The notes: a model not told the origin generated them from the sequence alone. A DNA stretch of 64,000 nucleotides from an uncultured Prevotellaceae bacterium (GCA_947168045.1 CAMVKN010000002.1:1-64000); one strand, 5' to 3'. Positions 26,453-34,964 are shown, counted from the stretch's first letter. Numbers and translations are program-made.

Positions 26453-27541
26453 ATGAAAAATGCTTTTTTCATTGCTGCTCTTGCTGCAGCGGCCCTGCCC
26501 TCCATGGCTCAGCAGGTGAAATATTCAGTCAGCGGCACCGGCGCTGACAATGGCAAGAAGGTCTACCTGATTGACAAGCTGACCGACAAAGCCATCGACA
26601 GCACGGTGGTTGCCAATGGCCGGTTCGCTTTCAGCGGCACTGCCAGCAAGGATGCCTTCCTGGCTGTCAATGCCGAGAAAAAGAGCTGGATGACGGTGTT
26701 CTTCAACGACGGCACCCCCGTGACCGTCAACATCGGCGACAGCACCCTGAAAGGCTCGCCCACGAATGAGCGTCTGACGAAGTATGACGTTGAGATGGAC
26801 ATCCCCATGAGGACGCTGCGTGCAAAGATTGAAAAGATGGGCGAGGCTGAAATCAAAGCCCACGAGGAAGAGCTCATGGGCGAGATGAACAAGGCCTTGG
26901 CCGGACAGACTGCCTTTGCCAACCGCATCTTCAACGAGGAGCGCCAGTCGCTCATCCCACTGGCTTTTGCCGAGCTGTATTTCTATGACAACGGCGTGGA
27001 AGCATACGACAAGCTGGTGGCCGAGCGGGCACCCTTTGCCAGCCACCCCTATCTGAAGAAGACAAGGGACGAGATAGCCAGGATGCTGCAGCCCGAGGAC
27101 AGCCCGAAGACGGCCTTCATCGGACAGCCGTACACCGACCTGGAGATGGCTGCCCCCGACGGCACGATGCACAAGGTGAGCGAGCTTGTTGGCGAGGGCC
27201 ACTGGGTGCTCGTCGACTTTTGGGCTTCCTGGTGCGGCCCCTGCCGTGCTGAGATGCCCAACGTGGTGGAGGCTTACGGCAAGTACCACGACAAGGGCTT
27301 CGAGGTCGTAGGCATCTCCTTCGACCAGAAGAAGGAAGCGTGGGTCAAGGCCATCGAGCAGCTACAGATGCCCTGGATGCAGCTCTCCGACCTGAAGGGC
27401 TGGCGGTGTGCAGCCGCCCCGATATACAAGGTGGATGCCATCCCCGACAATATCCTTATCAGCCCTCAAGGCATCATCACCAACCGTGCCCTGCGCGGCA
27501 AGGCGCTGCTCAACCGTCTGGAGGCCATCTTCGGCGAATAA
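26453..27541 (+). CDS. Periplasmic TlpA-like thiol:disulfide oxidoreductase with DUF4369-type N-domain
   Basis: A 362-residue protein: signal peptide (FFIAALAAAALPSMAQQ), a DUF4369-like beta domain (about 22-115), a helical linker, and a thioredoxin fold from about 220 with WASWCGPC (Cys261 and Cys264) and a cis-Pro region VDAIPDNILISPQG. Such proteins reduce or exchange disulfides of envelope proteins in Bacteroidetes. It starts 26 bases after the barrel gene. A link to arabinose use is not evident beyond position. Confidence 0.92.
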   Translation: MKNAFFIAALAAAALPSMAQQVKYSVSGTGADNGKKVYLIDKLTDKAIDSTVVANGRFAFSGTASKDAFLAVNAEKKSWMTVFFNDGTPVTVNIGDSTLKGSPTNERLTKYDVEMDIPMRTLRAKIEKMGEAEIKAHEEELMGEMNKALAGQTAFANRIFNEERQSLIPLAFAELYFYDNGVEAYDKLVAERAPFASHPYLKKTRDEIARMLQPEDSPKTAFIGQPYTDLEMAAPDGTMHKVSELVGEGHWVLVDFWASWCGPCRAEMPNVVEAYGKYHDKGFEVVGISFDQKKEAWVKAIEQLQMPWMQLSDLKGWRCAAAPIYKVDAIPDNILISPQGIITNRALRGKALLNRLEAIFGE

Positions 27542-27554
27542 ACCAGGCGATTTA

Positions 27555-27586
27555 TTTGGTCACGTAAAAGAAAAGAACTATCTTTG
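27555..27586 (+). promoter_or_regulatory. Promoter for araB
   Basis: TTTG at 27555-27558, 20 bases, TATCTTTG at 27579-27586; the ATG is 35 bases downstream. Confidence 0.88.
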
Positions 27587-27620
27587 CAGACAATAACCCT
27601 AAAACTAACAATAACAGAAA

Positions 27621-29213
27621 ATGACAGCAAAACAGACTATCGAGGCCGGAAAGGCCATACTGGGAATTGAGTTTGGTTCCACACGCATCAAAGCCGTGCT
27701 CATTGACGAGCAGAACAAGCCCATAGCCCAAGGCTCACACGAGTGGGAGAACCAGCTCGTCGACGGGCTCTGGACCTACAGCACCGAGGCCATCTGGTAT
27801 GGCCTGCAGGACTGCTATGCAGAACTGCGCAAGGACGTGCGCCAGCAGTACGACTGCGAGATTGAGACGCTGGCCGCCATCGGCTTCTCAGCCATGATGC
27901 ACGGCTACATGGCCTTCAACGACCAACAGCAAATCCTGGTACCCTTCCGCACATGGCGTAACACCAACACGGGCAAGGCAGCTGCCCAGCTCAGCAAGCT
28001 CTTCAACTATAACATACCCCTGCGCTGGAGCATCAGCCACCTCTATGAGGCCATCCTTGACAACGAGGAACACGTCAGCGACATCAAGTATCTGACCACA
28101 CTGGCAGGCTACGTGCACTGGCAGGTGACGGGCCAGTTCGTCCTCGGCGTGGGCGATGCCTCAGGCATGATTCCCGTAGACCCCGCCACGAAGACCTACG
28201 ATGCCACCATGGTGAAGAAGTTCGACGAGCTAATTGCCCCGAAGGGCTTCTCATGGAAACTGCTCGACATACTGCCCAAGTCGCTGAACGCCGGCGATAA
28301 CGCAGGCTTCCTCACCCCCGAGGGTGCCAAGCGTCTCGACGTGAGCGGCCATCTGAAGGCAGGCATCCCCGTCTGTCCTCCCGAGGGCGACGCCGGTACC
28401 GGCATGGTGGCCACCAACGCCGTGAAGCAGCGCACGGGCAACGTCTCTGCCGGCACTTCGTCGTTCTCGATGATTGTGCTGGAGAAGCCCCTGTCGAAGC
28501 CCTACGAGATGATTGACATGGTGACCACGCCTGACGGCAGCCTCGTGGCCATGGTGCACTGCAACAACTGCACCAGCGACATCAATGCCTGGGTGGGCCT
28601 GTTCAAGGAGTACCAGCAGCTGCTCGGCGTGCCTGTCGACATGAACGAGCTCTTTGGCAAGCTGTTCAACAAGGCCCTCGAGGGTGACACCGACTGCGGC
28701 GGGCTGATGTCATACAACTATGTCAGCGGCGAGCCTGTGACGGGACTCTCTGACGGACGTCCTCTCTTCGTCCGCTCAGCCAACGACAAGTTCAACCTGG
28801 CTAACTTTATGCGTGCACATCTCTACGGTGCCATTGGCGTGCTGAAGATTGGCAACGACATCCTGTTCAAGGACGAGATGATACGCGTGGACCGCATCAC
28901 CGGCCACGGCGGCTACTTCAAGACTCCCGGCGTGGGACAGCGCATGCTGGCCGCAGCCCTCAACAGCCCCATCAGCGTGATGGAGACGGCAGGCGAAGGT
29001 GGCGCATGGGGCATTGCACTGCTGGCTGGCTTCATGGTCAACAATCCCGACCGGCTGAACCTGGCCGACTATCTGGAGAACGTCGTCTTTGCCGGCAACA
29101 CGGGTGTGAGCATTGCTCCCACTGCCGAGGACGTGGCTGGATTCGAGCGCTACATAGAGAACTACAAGCGCTGTCTGCCCGTAGAGCAGTGCGCCGTAGA
29201 CAATAAGGCATAA
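27621..29213 (+). CDS. araB: FGGY-family carbohydrate kinase, probable L-ribulokinase
   Basis: A 530-residue sugar kinase: IEFGSTRIKAVLIDE (phosphate loop), FSAMMHGYM, FRTWRNTNT, GTSSFSMIVLE and the C-terminal GHGGYFKTPGVGQRML then ETAGEGGAWGIALLAG. FGGY kinases phosphorylate ribulose, xylulose, glycerol or gluconate. Sequence alone does not choose; the araR-araD-araA context and the absence of xylA favour L-ribulose. It is transcribed from its own promoter. Confidence 0.88.
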   Translation: MTAKQTIEAGKAILGIEFGSTRIKAVLIDEQNKPIAQGSHEWENQLVDGLWTYSTEAIWYGLQDCYAELRKDVRQQYDCEIETLAAIGFSAMMHGYMAFNDQQQILVPFRTWRNTNTGKAAAQLSKLFNYNIPLRWSISHLYEAILDNEEHVSDIKYLTTLAGYVHWQVTGQFVLGVGDASGMIPVDPATKTYDATMVKKFDELIAPKGFSWKLLDILPKSLNAGDNAGFLTPEGAKRLDVSGHLKAGIPVCPPEGDAGTGMVATNAVKQRTGNVSAGTSSFSMIVLEKPLSKPYEMIDMVTTPDGSLVAMVHCNNCTSDINAWVGLFKEYQQLLGVPVDMNELFGKLFNKALEGDTDCGGLMSYNYVSGEPVTGLSDGRPLFVRSANDKFNLANFMRAHLYGAIGVLKIGNDILFKDEMIRVDRITGHGGYFKTPGVGQRMLAAALNSPISVMETAGEGGAWGIALLAGFMVNNPDRLNLADYLENVVFAGNTGVSIAPTAEDVAGFERYIENYKRCLPVEQCAVDNKA

Positions 29214-29254
29214 GCAGTGTGCAAAGGCTTAACTTATTGACAGAAAGACAATTG

Positions 29255-29349
29255 ATTGGTGCACCAACGGCCACAGTTGGTGCACCAATTGTGTTGAATG
29301 GTGCACCGTCGGCAATAACTCAACGACTTATTGCGTTATTTGGTGCAAG
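29255..29349. repeat. GGTGCACC motifs at exact 21-bp spacing, forming a perfect hairpin
   Basis: GGTGCACC occurs at 29258, 29279 and 29300, and GGTGCAAG at 29342, all at multiples of 21 bases. The first two form a perfect 14-bp hairpin: ATTGGTGCACCAAC (29255-29268) with GTTGGTGCACCAAT (29276-29289). It lies 41 bases after araB and may act as a terminator or a protein-binding array. Confidence 0.75.
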
Positions 29350-29364
29350 CAGCCCCACCCCCTA

Positions 29365-29545
29365 CCCCTCCCGCGGTGGGGAGGGGAGTATATAGACCTG
29401 CAACGGATAAACACAGAAAAGCCCCTCTCATTGCGGGAGGGAGCCTCACCCCCAGCCCCTCCCGCGGTGGGGAGGGGAGTATATAGACCTGCAACGGATA
29501 AACACAAAGAAAAAGCCCCTCTCATTGCGGGAGGGGCTTGAGGTG
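29365..29545. repeat. Two direct repeats of a C/G-rich element, 91 bases apart
   Basis: Near-identical segments of about 77 bases begin at 29365 and 29456. Each has the hairpin CCCCTCCCGCGGTGGGGAGG, the phrase AGACCTGCAACGGATAAACA, and CCCCTCTCATTGCGGGAGG. The gap 29214-29588 contains no credible gene beyond these repeats and the GGTGCACC array. Confidence 0.85.
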
Positions 29546-29588
29546 AGGTGTCTTCCGGGGTAGGTCCCCCCAGTAGGGGGGAGGGGTT

Positions 29589-30077
29589 TTAGGGATTCAC
29601 CGTCGGCTCTCCGCTGGTGCCGCTGCCCTCGATGTACTCGCCCTTGGTCGTGCTCAGTACCAGCTCGCCGCTCTTGATGCGCTGTGCCAGCGACGACAGC
29701 CCCAGCTGTGCGGACTTCGTCAGCTCAATGCGGGCCATCAGTCCCGTGGGGCGGGCCTGTAGGCGCACGCAGCGCACGTTCACCCCGGCATCGAACTTCT
29801 CGACGCTGTCAGCGGGCTTCACCGACACGGCAGCCTTCAGGATGGCCAGGTCGTCCAGCTTCACTGGCTGGCCCATCAGCAGGTGCTGGCGGATGCAGCG
29901 CACGGCGTCCTTCAGCATGCCCGAGATTTCGCCCTTGGAGAACGACGACGTGTTCTCCGACATGTACTGTGCCAGCTCATCGATGCCGATGGGGTCAGCG
30001 TTCTCAACGCGGGCATAGACCTTGCCATAGCTCTCGCTGCCCGCCACCTTGTTCTTGTAGAAATTCAGTTTCAGCAT
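29589..30077 (-). CDS. HU-related DNA-binding protein
   Basis: A 162-residue protein of the Bacteroidales HU-related family: KLNFYKNKV at the start, then ELAQYMSENTSSFSKGEISG, an HU-like dimer core and a beta region with LQARPTG. It is longer than true HU, with a Gly/Ser/Pro tail. It probably binds DNA as a dimer; targets are unknown. Such proteins are often found with the DUF3987 and BT4734 genes, as here, but this copy has its own promoter at 30171. Confidence 0.87.
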   Translation of the reverse strand: MLKLNFYKNKVAGSESYGKVYARVENADPIGIDELAQYMSENTSSFSKGEISGMLKDAVRCIRQHLLMGQPVKLDDLAILKAAVSVKPADSVEKFDAGVNVRCVRLQARPTGLMARIELTKSAQLGLSSLAQRIKSGELVLSTTKGEYIEGSGTSGEPTVNP

Positions 30078-30170
30078 AATCTTAACTGTTTTTGTTATTA
30101 GAAAATGGTAATACTCACGTGTCGGATTCGGTGTCGTTGTGGCGCCCCTTCTTCACCTCTTCCAACGATA

Positions 30171-30202
30171 CAAAGGTACTAAAAATATTTCATTCCACCA
30201 AA
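30171..30202 (-). promoter_or_regulatory. Promoter for the HU-related gene
   Basis: Minus strand TTTG at 30199-30202, 20 bases, TACCTTTG at 30171-30178; it leaves an unusually long leader of about 90 bases. Confidence 0.82.
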
Positions 30203-30268
30203 TATTTAAGCCTTTTATTTACAACAAAATAATATATTTTCTTTCGAGCGTTACTTTATGTAATTTCT

Positions 30269-30292
30269 GAGGTGAGTGGTGAGAGGTGAGAG
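30269..30292. repeat. Heptamer array, GAGGTGA type
   Basis: GAGGTGA, GTGGTGA, GAGGTGA and a partial unit match the array at 3495 in both sequence and order. It lies in the 30078-30492 gap, which otherwise holds a promoter, a 21-bp array and a terminator. Confidence 0.8.
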
Positions 30293-30343
30293 GATGGCTC
30301 TTCCGCTTCATTTTTTGAGTGACTTAATCCAATAAACAGCGGT

Positions 30344-30440
30344 GTTTCTGACCGTAACCAATGCGTTTCTGACTGAAAACACCGCTGTTCCGGTATGTAA
30401 ACGATGCGTTTCTGGGCCGAAGCGCTGCGTTTCCACGGAA
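30344..30440. repeat. 21-bp tandem repeat array, GTTTCTG type, five units
   Basis: Units with GTTTCTG or close variants start at 30344, 30365, 30387, 30408 and 30429 (steps 21, 22, 21, 21). Repeated phrases are TGCGTTTCTG and GTAAACGA/GAAAACAC. Related units occur at 25719. Confidence 0.85.
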
Positions 30441-30474
30441 AAATAAAGTCCCAACGATTGCTCATTGGGACTTT
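30439..30474 (-). terminator. Terminator of the DUF3987 gene
   Basis: On the minus strand AAAGTCCCAA pairs perfectly with TTGGGACTTT across a 10-base loop and is followed by ATTTTT. It lies 18 bases past the stop. Confidence 0.85.
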
Positions 30475-30492
30475 CGATGCATCAGGTGGTTG

Positions 30493-32517
30493 TTATTTGC
30501 GCTTGCGATAATGACCGGTGCTGATACGTTCAACCACATTGTATTCGCTAATGAAAGAGCCAACATAACGCTCTGCCGTGCGGTCAGGGATATGCAGCTG
30601 ACGAGCAACCTGCAGGAAATCCTTTCTTGTGAACTCCTGTGCCAAGGCATTCAGGAAGGCAAGTTCCTGGGCAGACATCGGCTTACCCGAAGTGCTGAGT
30701 GGCGTCTCGCTGTGATGCAACAGTCGCTTGTAGACATAGACCGTATGGTTGATGAGACACGATGCGATGGTGATGGCTGTCTGGAAGTCGATGTCCGTGC
30801 ATACCAGCGGTTCACACTTTTCTCCAAACCTTGGTTGTCTTGTCTCATGACGCAGCACGGTGAGCACCATGGCTATGCGATAGGTGGTGAGGCCCAGACG
30901 GAAGACAAAGGCATCGAGATCATCGCCATGGAGGCCTACTTGCTCATTATAGAGTGGCTCGAAGAACTGGTTGAAGCGCTTCTTCTGCTCTTCGTTGAGT
31001 GTGAACTTCAGGGGCTCTTTATCATAGGCTTTGAGGTCGTCATAGATGGCCTTGAAGCGCAGACCGAGCGGAGCCAGTTGCTCGTAGAGGGTTTCTTCGC
31101 AGTCTTCAAACACGTTGCGCCATCCACGACTCTTGCGTAGCAAGTAGAACACGAAACGGTTTGCCAGGCCGTTCTCTGTGTTCTGAGGCGAGAGCAATAG
31201 GGGCACCTGGCCGGGAGTACAGGTCAGCAAGATGGACAGTCGGGGCTTTGCCACATAGACGTGCTCGTTGTCCTTGCGACGGCTGTAGTCGATGGTCTCG
31301 TGGTGGAAAGCCTTGCGTAGTCCTGACGAGTAGTCGCCATAGTCCTGCTTGACGGCCTGTGTCAGCGTGTCTGCCTCGGTCTCAAAAATGGCACCCCAGC
31401 CCTCATTGGCCGCCAGGTCCTGATAGAAGGCCGTGGCTGAAGCATTGACCGAGATGAGGGGCGAGCGGTAGAGCGGTTCTTCGGGTTCAGTGGCGTTCAC
31501 CTTCTCTTTTTTGCTCAGCGCGTCGTAGGCAGCCTTCTGTTTCAGGTACTCGCGGTACTCGCGCTCATAGTTGCTGCGAATCTCGCGTACAATAGGATCT
31601 ACGAGAGCGAGACAAGCTGGCAGGACACCCTTGTCGGCAGCCGACGGAGCCACCATGAAGGTATAGAATGGTGGGAAGACCTGTCGGCGGTCGTAAATGC
31701 CACTGACGTTGTCGATGAACCCAGAAGTGAGGTTGAGTACACCAAGTATAAGCTTGTCTCTCCCTTCAGGCGAGTCCTGTTTTTGGGCAGCATCGCAAAT
31801 AATGGGTGGCAGGTCGTTGATGTCCAGTTTGTCAGAGAAAGCGGGATTGACAACCGCCGAAGCATCAAGCATCTGCTCGTCTTCCAAAGAGGCAAAGTCC
31901 GCCATTTCCGCCACTCCGCCACCGCTTTGTGTGGCTGTTGCGGATGGTTGACAATCAAGAGTCCCAGTAGTACTAATATCATTATTATCAACAACATACA
32001 CACTACTGCATGTACTTCCTTGGTTCATTGTGCTCTTCTCTACAGAGCCGTGGCGGAGTGGCGGAGTTGGCGGAGTTGAGGGGTAACGGCGCCCAATGGC
32101 CGAGAGGTCGACTCCGGCATCCTGTGCCATCTTGTAAAAAGTCTTGATGGTCACGCGACCGTCGCTCTTGGAGAGACACTCCTGCCACTTCTTTTCGCAG
32201 TCAGCTTCACGATACTTCGGACTCTGGCTGCACAGAAGATGGAAGAGGTCGCAACCATCCGGGCCAAGCCCATCAGCCAAGGCAAACCCCAGATGTAGAT
32301 AGTCATCATACGACTCAGCGATGTTGGCACCCATTCGTAGCAGCTCGTCAGTAACGGCCCAAGCCTTGGCCTTCTCATCGTCAGTGGTGGGGTGAGCTAC
32401 TATCCTCCCTGTCGTCTTGGGAGCATCTTCTTTCTTGACGGCATGGTCTGAGTTCATGTTACCAGCGTTGGCCCATGCCAGAGGATCAAAATTAACTAAA
32501 TTATCCATAGTTATCAT
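30493..32517 (-). CDS. DUF3987 (primase/helicase-like) protein
   Basis: A 674-residue protein. The N-terminal part (SYDDYLHLGFALADGLGPDG, then KKWQECLSKSDGRVTIKTFYK) resembles the PriCT-2-type domain of primase-like proteins; the rest is the DUF3987 core with a Walker A-like position occupied by VAPSAADKGVLP and a later LLTCTPGQVPLL. A C-terminal winged-helix-like segment has DRTAERYVGSFI. It is 11 bases downstream of the BT4734-type gene, the usual pairing in Bacteroidales genomes. The start could be 32517 or the Met at 32508. The biological role is not known to me. Confidence 0.85.
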   Translation of the reverse strand: MITMDNLVNFDPLAWANAGNMNSDHAVKKEDAPKTTGRIVAHPTTDDEKAKAWAVTDELLRMGANIAESYDDYLHLGFALADGLGPDGCDLFHLLCSQSPKYREADCEKKWQECLSKSDGRVTIKTFYKMAQDAGVDLSAIGRRYPSTPPTPPLRHGSVEKSTMNQGSTCSSVYVVDNNDISTTGTLDCQPSATATQSGGGVAEMADFASLEDEQMLDASAVVNPAFSDKLDINDLPPIICDAAQKQDSPEGRDKLILGVLNLTSGFIDNVSGIYDRRQVFPPFYTFMVAPSAADKGVLPACLALVDPIVREIRSNYEREYREYLKQKAAYDALSKKEKVNATEPEEPLYRSPLISVNASATAFYQDLAANEGWGAIFETEADTLTQAVKQDYGDYSSGLRKAFHHETIDYSRRKDNEHVYVAKPRLSILLTCTPGQVPLLLSPQNTENGLANRFVFYLLRKSRGWRNVFEDCEETLYEQLAPLGLRFKAIYDDLKAYDKEPLKFTLNEEQKKRFNQFFEPLYNEQVGLHGDDLDAFVFRLGLTTYRIAMVLTVLRHETRQPRFGEKCEPLVCTDIDFQTAITIASCLINHTVYVYKRLLHHSETPLSTSGKPMSAQELAFLNALAQEFTRKDFLQVARQLHIPDRTAERYVGSFISEYNVVERISTGHYRKRK

Positions 32518-32528
32518 ACATTTTTTAC

Positions 32529-33146
32529 TTAGAAATACTCAATCAGTTCAGTTTTCAGATAGGCGTTCTCGTCGTGACACAGAAAACAAGCGCGCGAAAC
32601 GTTAATACATTGTGCATCCACCTGTTTTTCAGTCAGTTGATAAGTTGCCATGAGATAGTTCCTGACTGCCGTAAACCACGTGCGGTGGTCGCAGCGACTG
32701 AGGTCGATGTGGATGAACCACTTCAGGCCATTGCCGCGAGGCGACCGGAACAGCAGCAGCGTGTCGAACGCTGGGTCGGCTATCAGCTTATCAAACATCT
32801 CTTCCGTGCGCTCATTCAGCTCGTCGAGGTCAATGGTCAAAACCCCAGAGTGCTTCACAAGGCACTGGTCGGAGCAATAAGTGAATTGCCCGCTGGGCGT
32901 GACGTAGTCGAAGTTGCTGCCCTTAAAGTGCCGCGCCTCGTCCTTGTCGGTGATGCTGCGCAGCTGCTCGGTCTCAGGCATCGCCCAACGCCCTCGTACA
33001 TATTCATATACCCAGAACAGTGTCACGGGCACTGCCTCTGGTTGTTTGTTGGTGATGGGCTTACGGAAGAAGCTCATCTTCACCTCTGCTGGATTCCAAT
33101 CCCCAGTGGTGTTGTTTTTCGTAATACCTTCCATACAATACTTCAA
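32529..33146 (-). CDS. BT4734/BF3469-type (VirE N-terminal-like) protein
   Basis: A 205-residue protein of the family often annotated VirE N-terminal or BT4734-like: MSFFRKPITNKQPEAV, LTIDLDELNERTEEM, LLLFRSPRGNGLKWFIHID and ISRACFLCHDENAYL-like NVSRACFLCHDENA. The fold resembles the primase-polymerase (AEP) catalytic domain; the DLDEL and SPRGNG motifs are consistent with that. With the DUF3987 gene it may form a split primase-helicase. The start could be 33146 or the Met at 33134. No consensus promoter is visible. Confidence 0.82.
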   Translation of the reverse strand: MKYCMEGITKNNTTGDWNPAEVKMSFFRKPITNKQPEAVPVTLFWVYEYVRGRWAMPETEQLRSITDKDEARHFKGSNFDYVTPSGQFTYCSDQCLVKHSGVLTIDLDELNERTEEMFDKLIADPAFDTLLLFRSPRGNGLKWFIHIDLSRCDHRTWFTAVRNYLMATYQLTEKQVDAQCINVSRACFLCHDENAYLKTELIEYF

Positions 33147-33325
33147 TATTTGTATTTGAGGTTTACTCTCATCGCACCAACGGGCTTCGACATAGAGAAA
33201 AATTCATCTTACCCGCTGTTCCCCCTCGGCCCCGTGCTCAGGTTTGAATGCCGTGGGGTACTGAATTCTGATGCGAAGTTACTACCTTTTCCTGAGACGG
33301 GGAAGAACACTCATGGCAAGCAGGA

Positions 33326-33365
33326 AAAGAAAAGCGTTCCTTGCCACAAAAAGGAAAGGAACGCA
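33326..33365 (-). terminator. Terminator of the ImmA/IrrE-like gene
   Basis: On the minus strand GCGTTCCTT pairs perfectly with AAGGAACGC across a 13-base loop, followed by TTTTCTTTT. It lies 37 bases past the stop. Confidence 0.85.
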
Positions 33366-33401
33366 GGAAAATGGTTCAGATTCGTTAACAGTTATACGTG
33401 A

Positions 33402-34964
33402 CTATTGCTCTTCATCGATGATGAGTCCAAGTTTCTTCAGTCGGATGTAAGCTGCTGTGAGCGACACATTCATTTTGTTAGAAATAGGGCCTACTACATT
33501 TTGGAAGTTTTTGTCATAATGGTATCTCTTCTTAACTATCAAGGGAGAAACCAGCTCACTCTTGAACCATTTCTTCCAATAGATATCGTAAAGCATCCGT
33601 ATCACCGGAGCGGGCATCAGCAGGCATGAGGCAAAACAATTGGCATGGTGTTCCATCCATTCCCTGTTTCTTGATACAATCGTCCGGTTGCCGTCTTCTG
33701 CTTTCTCAATTGTATCCTGATGGAAAATATTGTGGCCTATCTCATGCGACATAGAGAAGCGATCGACTGGGTCATCATACTCCAGACGGTTGGTGAGTGT
33801 TACGCTCTTCTGACCTATTGCAATACGCCCCAGTTTATTGCCAGTCTTCCCCCTTCTCACCGTCAATCCCATATCTTCGGCTAACAGGTATGGGTCTATT
33901 ACACAGGGAGGCACCTTATCGGAAGGTCGACACTGACTAAGAAGGGAAACATAGTAGTCCACCTGGGGCTTGACCAGTTGTAAGGCTTTCTCCTCTATCT
34001 CAGCATCGCACAGTACAGGCGCGGCCACAAACAATTTCTTCTTGTCGAAAGAGGCATACTTATAGAAGGCGAATGACAACGAGTTGTCTATTCTACCCTG
34101 GTCATAGATAAGTATCTGCTCCGACATTTTAGCTTCCCCAACGAGCATTTTCTTCCACATAAGCTCATCTGGCACTTGATCACAACGAGAACGCGGCAGT
34201 ACAAAATCATACTCAGTCACCCTATTCTGCGGATTCACTAAAACCAACCCTATGTGATGAATGGAGGCTTCATTCATCACATCGGCTGTGAACCTGTGGG
34301 TCGAAGCGATAAACAGCTTAGTGTTATCAAGTTGGCAAAACCTGCCGCTATACATTTCCACAATTTCTTCCGTCAATTTTTCTTCTACGCATTCGTAAAT
34401 TATCTTCTGCGAAGGTTTCCTCTCGTCCATAAACCGTTGTGACATATACCGTTCCAACGACAACGTAACCGTTTTGCCATTATACACAGGACGTACACAA
34501 ACCTTGGCATAGTCAGCCTTCATAGCCTCCTCGTCCAAGAACTCCTTCATCCTCTTTTCCAGCGTAAACTCTACTGTAGCAGATATTGGAGGAATATCTT
34601 TGGTTAACAAGTCCGAGACTTCCTTAATGTCTTTGCGAAGCACATGGCCAGAAAGAAGGGTGTCATTAAGATACTTACTCAATTCATCCTTGAACTTAAA
34701 GCTCTGAATGTTATGGAAGATTCTTGATTGAGTGTCCTTTTCAAGAAGTGCGTCCTTGCACTCTTCGACCAGCAAGCGTGCAAAGTCTTCATGGTTAATA
34801 TCTTTCCTCAAAGTACCTTGCCGTTTGCTCTCCCATTCTACCAGATACCAGTAGCTTTTACCTTTCTTCGACACCCAAATACCCACGCCATTTTCTATTC
34901 GCCAAATCCAATTGTCGGCCTCCTGGGGATTGTTGAAATACTTTAGATTCTCTTTGTTAAACAT
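33402..34964 (-). CDS. ImmA/IrrE-type metallopeptidase with a long unknown N-terminal region
   Basis: A 520-residue protein. The C-terminal part (about 345-520) is a COG2856 metallopeptidase: MSHEIGHNIFH with zinc ligands His407 and His411, Glu408, then EWMEHHANCFASCLLMP. The first 340 residues are not recognised and contain two charged helical blocks. ImmA-type enzymes cleave repressors of mobile elements or stress regulators, but no helix-turn-helix partner gene is adjacent. AT-rich codon use differs from neighbouring housekeeping genes, suggesting transfer. Function as a protease is likely; the target is unknown. Confidence 0.8.
   Translation of the reverse strand: MFNKENLKYFNNPQEADNWIWRIENGVGIWVSKKGKSYWYLVEWESKRQGTLRKDINHEDFARLLVEECKDALLEKDTQSRIFHNIQSFKFKDELSKYLNDTLLSGHVLRKDIKEVSDLLTKDIPPISATVEFTLEKRMKEFLDEEAMKADYAKVCVRPVYNGKTVTLSLERYMSQRFMDERKPSQKIIYECVEEKLTEEIVEMYSGRFCQLDNTKLFIASTHRFTADVMNEASIHHIGLVLVNPQNRVTEYDFVLPRSRCDQVPDELMWKKMLVGEAKMSEQILIYDQGRIDNSLSFAFYKYASFDKKKLFVAAPVLCDAEIEEKALQLVKPQVDYYVSLLSQCRPSDKVPPCVIDPYLLAEDMGLTVRRGKTGNKLGRIAIGQKSVTLTNRLEYDDPVDRFSMSHEIGHNIFHQDTIEKAEDGNRTIVSRNREWMEHHANCFASCLLMPAPVIRMLYDIYWKKWFKSELVSPLIVKKRYHYDKNFQNVVGPISNKMNVSLTAAYIRLKKLGLIIDEEQ

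Noticed and set aside
29328..29525. Minus-strand 65-codon frame
   Set aside because: It consists entirely of the two GC-hairpin repeats read in one frame, giving a duplicated peptide with no family resemblance.
32574..33401. Plus-strand 275-codon frame opposite the BT4734-type gene
   Set aside because: It is the shadow of a recognised minus-strand gene and extends into its promoter region and a terminator.
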